The notes beneath the pieces are model-generated. The model was not told where the DNA came from. It made no database searches and worked only from the letters and a program-made list of their open reading frames with translations. Both the position numbers and the translations under genes were made by a program. A stretch of DNA of 46,208 nt from Pseudomonadota bacterium (GTDB taxonomy: Bacteria > Pseudomonadota > Alphaproteobacteria > Rhizobiales > Devosiaceae): contig JAEWHZ010000252.1 of NCBI GenBank assembly GCA_023387585.1, forward strand, positions 1 through 46,208. The letters are read 5' to 3'. How positions within the stretch are numbered: the stretch's first letter is position 1; the number at the start of each line of letters is the position of its first letter. Of this stretch, positions 43,160 to 46,208 are shown piece by piece.

Positions 43160-43654
43160 GCGCTACGGCCGGATCGATATCTTGGTCAACAATGTCGGTA
43201 TCGTCGATGCACAGGATGGCCCGCCATCCTTGGCAGCCATCGGTGCCGCCCGCCGCCTCATGGAAACCAATTTCGTCGTACGCTGGCGGTGACCCAGTCC
43301 ATGCTGCCACTCTTGCGCAAGGGCGAGGCTGGTCGCATCGTCAACCTGGCTACGACGCTTGGCTCACTCTCGAGCAACGGCGACCCGTCCTCACCGTACT
43401 ATGAGGCGCGTCTGATCGGCTGCAACGCTTGCCAGGGCGCGCTCAACATGCTCACCGTCCAATTGGCGGCGGAACTCAAAGACTCGGGGATTGTGGTCAA
43501 TTCGGTTGCACCCGGCTACGTCAAGGCTGATCTCACCGGTCATAACGGCTTCATGACCGCCGAAGAAGGCGCGCGCCTACCGGTCGAATATGCCCTGCTT
43601 GGGGACGGCGCCGTATCGGGCCAATTCGTCGAACCGGCGGGAACCGCCCCCTGA
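43131..43654 (+). pseudogene. Decayed short-chain dehydrogenase
   Basis: The frame begins without a start or cofactor motif: AQVIDERYGRIDILVNNVGI, then LMETNFVV. A one-base indel near 43280 moves it to the frame TLAVTQSMLPLLRK, GRIVNLATTLGSLSSNGDPS and YEARLIGCNACQGALNMLTV, on to GQFVEPAGTAP. Relatives read YNASKAALN where this has CNACQGALN, so the catalytic Tyr is Cys and Lys is Gln; the Ser before it is Thr. It is truncated, frameshifted and without catalytic residues. The 5' part overlaps the end of the propeller gene. Confidence 0.8.
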
Positions 43655-43754
43655 TAGCACCCGCAATTATGCAGGCGGGGTGGGGCGGTATAACCTGACC
43701 GATACCCCATCCCTCTCGCCTCGTCTGGGCGGGCTCCCTGCGAAACTATGCTAG

Positions 43755-43862
43755 CTAGAGCATTTCCTGTTCTGACTGAATCGGAACAGGAGCTCTAAGT
43801 TATTGTTTTGTCGCGTTTCCGAACCGCAAAAGTGGTAGCCACTTTTGCTGGAAACGCTCTAG
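43755..43862. repeat. RIME-like palindromic repeat
   Basis: A 108-base element bounded by CTAGAGCATTTCC and its near-perfect complement GGAAACGCTCTAG. Inside are two hairpins: TGTTC/GAACA and a perfect AAAGTGG/CCACTTT. This is the plan of the intergenic mosaic repeats common in Hyphomicrobiales. The right-hand CTAG is the target of the adjacent insertion element. Confidence 0.75.
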
Positions 43863-44711
43863 GCTGTAGTGACGATTTAACTATCTGAGCCAGATTGCTA
43901 TTGCTGCGATGAGGACGAAGCCTCGGAAGTTTGCGAGGAGCTTGTCGTATCGTGTAGCGACGCGGCGGAACTGTTTGAGCTTGGCGAAGAAGCGCTCGAC
44001 GAGATTTCGTTCCTTGTACAGCCGCCAGTCGCAGGCATGAGGGCGGCGGCGTCCGGGGCGCGGCGGAATGACGGGAATGGCTCCGGCATCGAGAATGGTG
44101 TCGTGGAAGTGCTCGGCGTCGTAGACCCTGTCGGCGAGGACGTGGCTAGGCCGGAGGCCATCCAGCAGATCCTTGCCGTAGATTACATCGCCAAGGTGGC
44201 CGGGCGTGAGCACAAAGCGCACTGGCAAGCCCAGCGCATCGACGGCAGCATGGATTTTTGTGCCTAAGCCGCCGCGTGAGCGGCCAAGACCCTGGGCGTC
44301 CGCTCCCCCCTTTTTCGCCGCGCGCCGGCGGCTTGGGGCTGGGCGCGGATGGAGGTGGAATCGAGCGCAACCCATTCAAGGTCGGCTTCCTTGGCCAAGG
44401 CTTCGAACAGCTTTTCGAGCACGCCCATCTCGATCCAGCGGTAGTAGCGCCGCTTGGCGGTTTGATAGTTGCCATAACGCTCGGGCAGGTCACGCCAGCG
44501 TCCGCCCGAGCGCGCCATCCAGATCAAGGCGTCGACAAAGCGCCGATTGTTGGTGCGCGGGCCACGTCGCCCTTTGCGACCGCCCGGAACGAACGGCTCG
44601 ATCCGCAACCACTGTTCGTCGTTCAGTGAATCCACACCCATGACTGACCTCAAAAGTCAGTCTTGAATCACGACAGCGGCAGAAACGGAATCCCTAAATC
44701 GTCACTACCGC
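43863..44711 (-). mobile_element. Intact IS5-family (IS427-group) insertion sequence
   Basis: 849 bases with 17-base terminal inverted repeats: GCTGTAGTGACGATTTA on the left and GCGGTAGTGACGATTTA on the right (reverse strand), one mismatch. CTAG flanks both sides (43859-43862 and 44712-44715), consistent with target duplication. The transposase is encoded by two overlapping frames joined at a slippery site. Length and layout are normal for the group. Confidence 0.88.
43881..44641 (-). CDS. IS427-group transposase, made by programmed -1 frameshift
   Basis: OrfA starts MGVDSLNDEQWLRIEPFVPG at 44641 and has WMARSGGRWRDLPERYGNYQ and the first catalytic Asp in EWVALDSTSIRAQ. It would stop at 44264. 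The second frame continues as GRSRGGLGTKIHAAVDALGL, with the second Asp in VLADRVYDAEHF and the Glu in ERNLVERFFAKLKQFRR, ending at 43881. The switch is at A5G6 (44305-44315, minus strand), where CGA AAA AGG can slip to AAA AAG. All three DDE residues survive across the two frames, so it is probably active. Confidence 0.85.
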
Positions 44712-44783
44712 CTAGCTTGGAATTTGAGCGTATTTGACAGTAAGAGTCAAAGTATGTGCCCAGCGGCGGAGTTCTAAGGGGGA

Positions 44784-45545
44784 TCAAAAGGACACCGCGC
44801 CTCCTAGAACAACTCCGATCGCAAGCCCGGAAGCGAATGCCGGCAGGGGCGGGGTTGGGGCACGGGACGAAACTCCAAGCACCGCAGTTCCTCCACCCAT
44901 GTGACCCTCAACAAAAACTGAGCCTGCCAGGCTTGTGGTCTCGTTGAGAGCATGCGTGTAGCCGGTTTCGACATGCATGCCGACGGTGTTGAATTGGTAG
45001 TGGATGTTGGGCGTCGGTCCTAAGTCGGACTGCGCCGTGCGCAGGTGATGGCTGCTGCGCAGATCAAGATGCCCGCCGGTCAGCTCGGCTCGAAGATGGA
45101 GAGTTCCCTGCGTCCCTAGCTGGCGCTCCAGCCGTATGCCCGCTCCGAGGTCGACCCTGTGCGAGATCATGTCGATCACGGCCATGTCCGCAGGCAGAGC
45201 TGCCCTCGCTGGACAGGCAGCGCCACATTCGAGCCCGAACGCGGTCACGCTGCGTGCCTGTGTATGCGCGACAAGATATGGGGCTATCCTGACGCCCTTC
45301 AACTCGAGCGGGTTGACGAACGGCATTGCGATGCGGAGCGATGCACTCGAGGCGGACGAGGACACCGCACTGAAGGTTTCCGAGAACAGCGTTTGCCCGA
45401 TGCCGTAGTCGGTATCGGTAAAGCGACCTTCGCCGTGCAGCACGCCGCCCAGGCCAAGCTCGAACCAGAAGTCATCCCGCCCCGGCTCGCCGCCGCTCAA
45501 AACGAGTTCGCCACCTATCTCGTCATGCGCCTCGACGTACAGCAC
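44784..45545 (-). CDS. Outer-membrane beta-barrel-like ORF, 5'-truncated
   Basis: The 253 residues alternate polar and hydrophobic residues in strands (GGELVLSGGEPGRDDFWFEL, VDLGAGIRLERQLGTQGTLH, NTVGMHVETGYTHALNETTS), the pattern of a transmembrane barrel such as an autotransporter C-terminal domain. It ends in Phe, as barrel proteins often do. No signal peptide is seen, and the only start is a GTG inside the junction with the IS3 relic. The 5' part has therefore probably been lost. Family not identified. Possibly a fragment of a large secreted protein. Confidence 0.45.
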   Translation of the reverse strand: MLYVEAHDEIGGELVLSGGEPGRDDFWFELGLGGVLHGEGRFTDTDYGIGQTLFSETFSAVSSSASSASLRIAMPFVNPLELKGVRIAPYLVAHTQARSVTAFGLECGAACPARAALPADMAVIDMISHRVDLGAGIRLERQLGTQGTLHLRAELTGGHLDLRSSHHLRTAQSDLGPTPNIHYQFNTVGMHVETGYTHALNETTSLAGSVFVEGHMGGGTAVLGVSSRAPTPPLPAFASGLAIGVVLGGAVSF

Positions 45546-45554
45546 GCTGGTCGG

Positions 45555-45790
45555 GCTGCCGACCAGGCGCTGCGGGAAGCGATGAAGGCCGTGGCGTCGG
45601 AGCTACGCCGGTTCGGTTATCGGCGCATCAGCGCATGGAAGGAGGACTACAACAGCCACAGACCGCACTCCTCGCTGGGCAATCTCACGCCCAACGAGTT
45701 CGCCACGCAACTGGCACTGGAAGCAAGCCGCATAGGGCCAAACATCAACACAAGGACTCTCCTCAAAACCGGAGGGAACTTGGGGCTCAG
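45555..45790 (+). pseudogene. IS3-family transposase remnant
   Basis: The plus strand reads LREAMKAVASELRRFGYRRI, the start region of IS3 orfB, then jumps to SAWKEDYNSHRPHSSLGNLT PNEFATQLALEAS, its extreme end. The whole DDE core between these parts is deleted. It abuts the truncated barrel ORF on the left and repeat copy C on the right. Confidence 0.7.
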
Positions 45791-45946
45791 GTCACCGGGT
45801 TTGCCAGCGGATAACTGGCGGACACACCGCGAGCGTATCCACTCCTTTGCCCTATTTTGCGCGGGCGTGGCGTTGGGCGTGTGGCAGTAGCGTCCCCGTT
45901 TCAGGCGACAGGGGATATCTGTATCCCTAGGAAATCTGCGGAAAAG

Positions 45947-46054
45947 AGAAAGGCCCCGGGAGCAGGGCCTTTCCTTGTCGTCAAATGGGGTGCGCCACAA
46001 TGTTGGTGGCCATTGCGCGGCACTATGCTGGGTTTTTGCCTAACCTTTGGTGTC
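45947..46054 (-). repeat. Dispersed terminator-linked repeat, copy C (nrdJ 3' region)
   Basis: AAGGCCC (45950-45956) pairs with GGGCCTT (45965-45971). At 46010-46050 lies a stretch nearly identical to copy B. On the minus strand it begins about 30 bases after the nrdJ stop, so here it looks like the natural 3' untranslated region and terminator of nrdJ. The other two copies may derive from such a site. Confidence 0.6.
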
Positions 46055-46083
46055 CGTCACAACAACAGCAAGATGCGGTCGCC

Positions 46084-46208
46084 TCAGCTGCACCCCGTCG
46101 TCGTCCCGCAATCCTCGCACACCATGCAGTGGCCCGAGACCTTCATGCGCATCGAGTTGCAGTTGCTGCACTGGTCGCCGGTATAGCCCTTCATCCGGGC
46201 CTCCGAGC
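46084..46208 (-). CDS. nrdJ: Vitamin B12-dependent ribonucleotide reductase, C-terminal end (partial)
   Basis: Only the final 41 residues are in the window: SEARMKGYTGDQCSNCNSMR, then MKVSGHCMVCEDCGTTTGCS and a stop. The cysteine-rich tail CSNC...CMVC..C...GCS is characteristic of long class II (NrdJ) reductases, in which it relays electrons to the active site. The enzyme makes deoxyribonucleotides with adenosylcobalamin. It is a core gene, so the right edge of the window is probably stable chromosome. Confidence 0.85.
   Translation of the reverse strand, partial: SEARMKGYTGDQCSNCNSMRMKVSGHCMVCEDCGTTTGCS

Noticed and set aside
1..46208. tRNA genes as island attachment sites
   Set aside because: I looked for T-loop and acceptor-like motifs near island edges and saw none; a tRNAscan-SE run would settle it.

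Overview
The DNA is GC-rich with alphaproteobacterial features: tightly packed ATGA/GTGA-coupled ABC operons, a RIME-like palindromic repeat, IS427-group and IS481 elements, a class II ribonucleotide reductase end, and Tat-dependent NirK. A Hyphomicrobiales bacterium (Devosia/Pelagibacterium/rhizobia-like) is the best guess. This is inference from gene content; no rRNA or tRNA gene is visible in the window.

Layout. 1-1100: end of a short-chain dehydrogenase, a small PhnA-domain protein, a candidate structured RNA and a KGG-like stress peptide. 1255-3326: a denitrification patch with pseudoazurin, a cupin protein and copper nitrite reductase (nirK). 3398-5585: a scrapyard with a transposase remnant, a broken sensor kinase and response regulator pair, and an IS427-type fragment. 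5680-14222: a phosphonate module. A family-5 ABC importer (fused double ATPase, two permeases, binding protein) is coupled to two alkaline-phosphatase-superfamily hydrolases, one of them phosphonoacetate hydrolase, with a divergent LysR regulator. 14336-17165: a DUF2165 membrane protein, ATP-dependent dihydroxyacetone kinase and a small DNA-binding protein. 17979-25269: a second complete importer operon, headed by an Atu3266-like amidohydrolase and a dehydrogenase. 25398-26348: IS481 and IS1182 remnants and a dispersed repeat. 26425-31853: an accessory island with a second copy of the structured RNA, transposase and TniQ-like remnants, a candidate small RNA, a soluble FtsH-like AAA+ metalloprotease with two coupled partner genes, and an XRE regulator with a dyad operator. 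31990-43159: a sugar module resembling the Sinorhizobium agp/aga alpha-galactoside locus (AraC regulator, GH4 glycosidase, third family-5 importer), ending in an oligogalacturonate-lyase-like beta-propeller protein. 43131-46208: a dead dehydrogenase, a RIME-like repeat hit by an intact IS427-group element, a truncated outer-membrane-barrel-like ORF, an IS3 remnant and the 3' end of nrdJ.

Three separate Dpp/Opp-type importers in 46 kb, each with its own catabolic enzymes (phosphonate, N-acyl compound, alpha-galactoside or uronide), point to a scavenging heterotroph. The DNA between the modules is repeatedly scarred by insertion elements, so much of the window is probably accessory sequence. 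The points most worth a second look are the structured RNA pair with compensatory stem changes, the FtsH-like protease island, and the paired hydrolases beside a dedicated importer.
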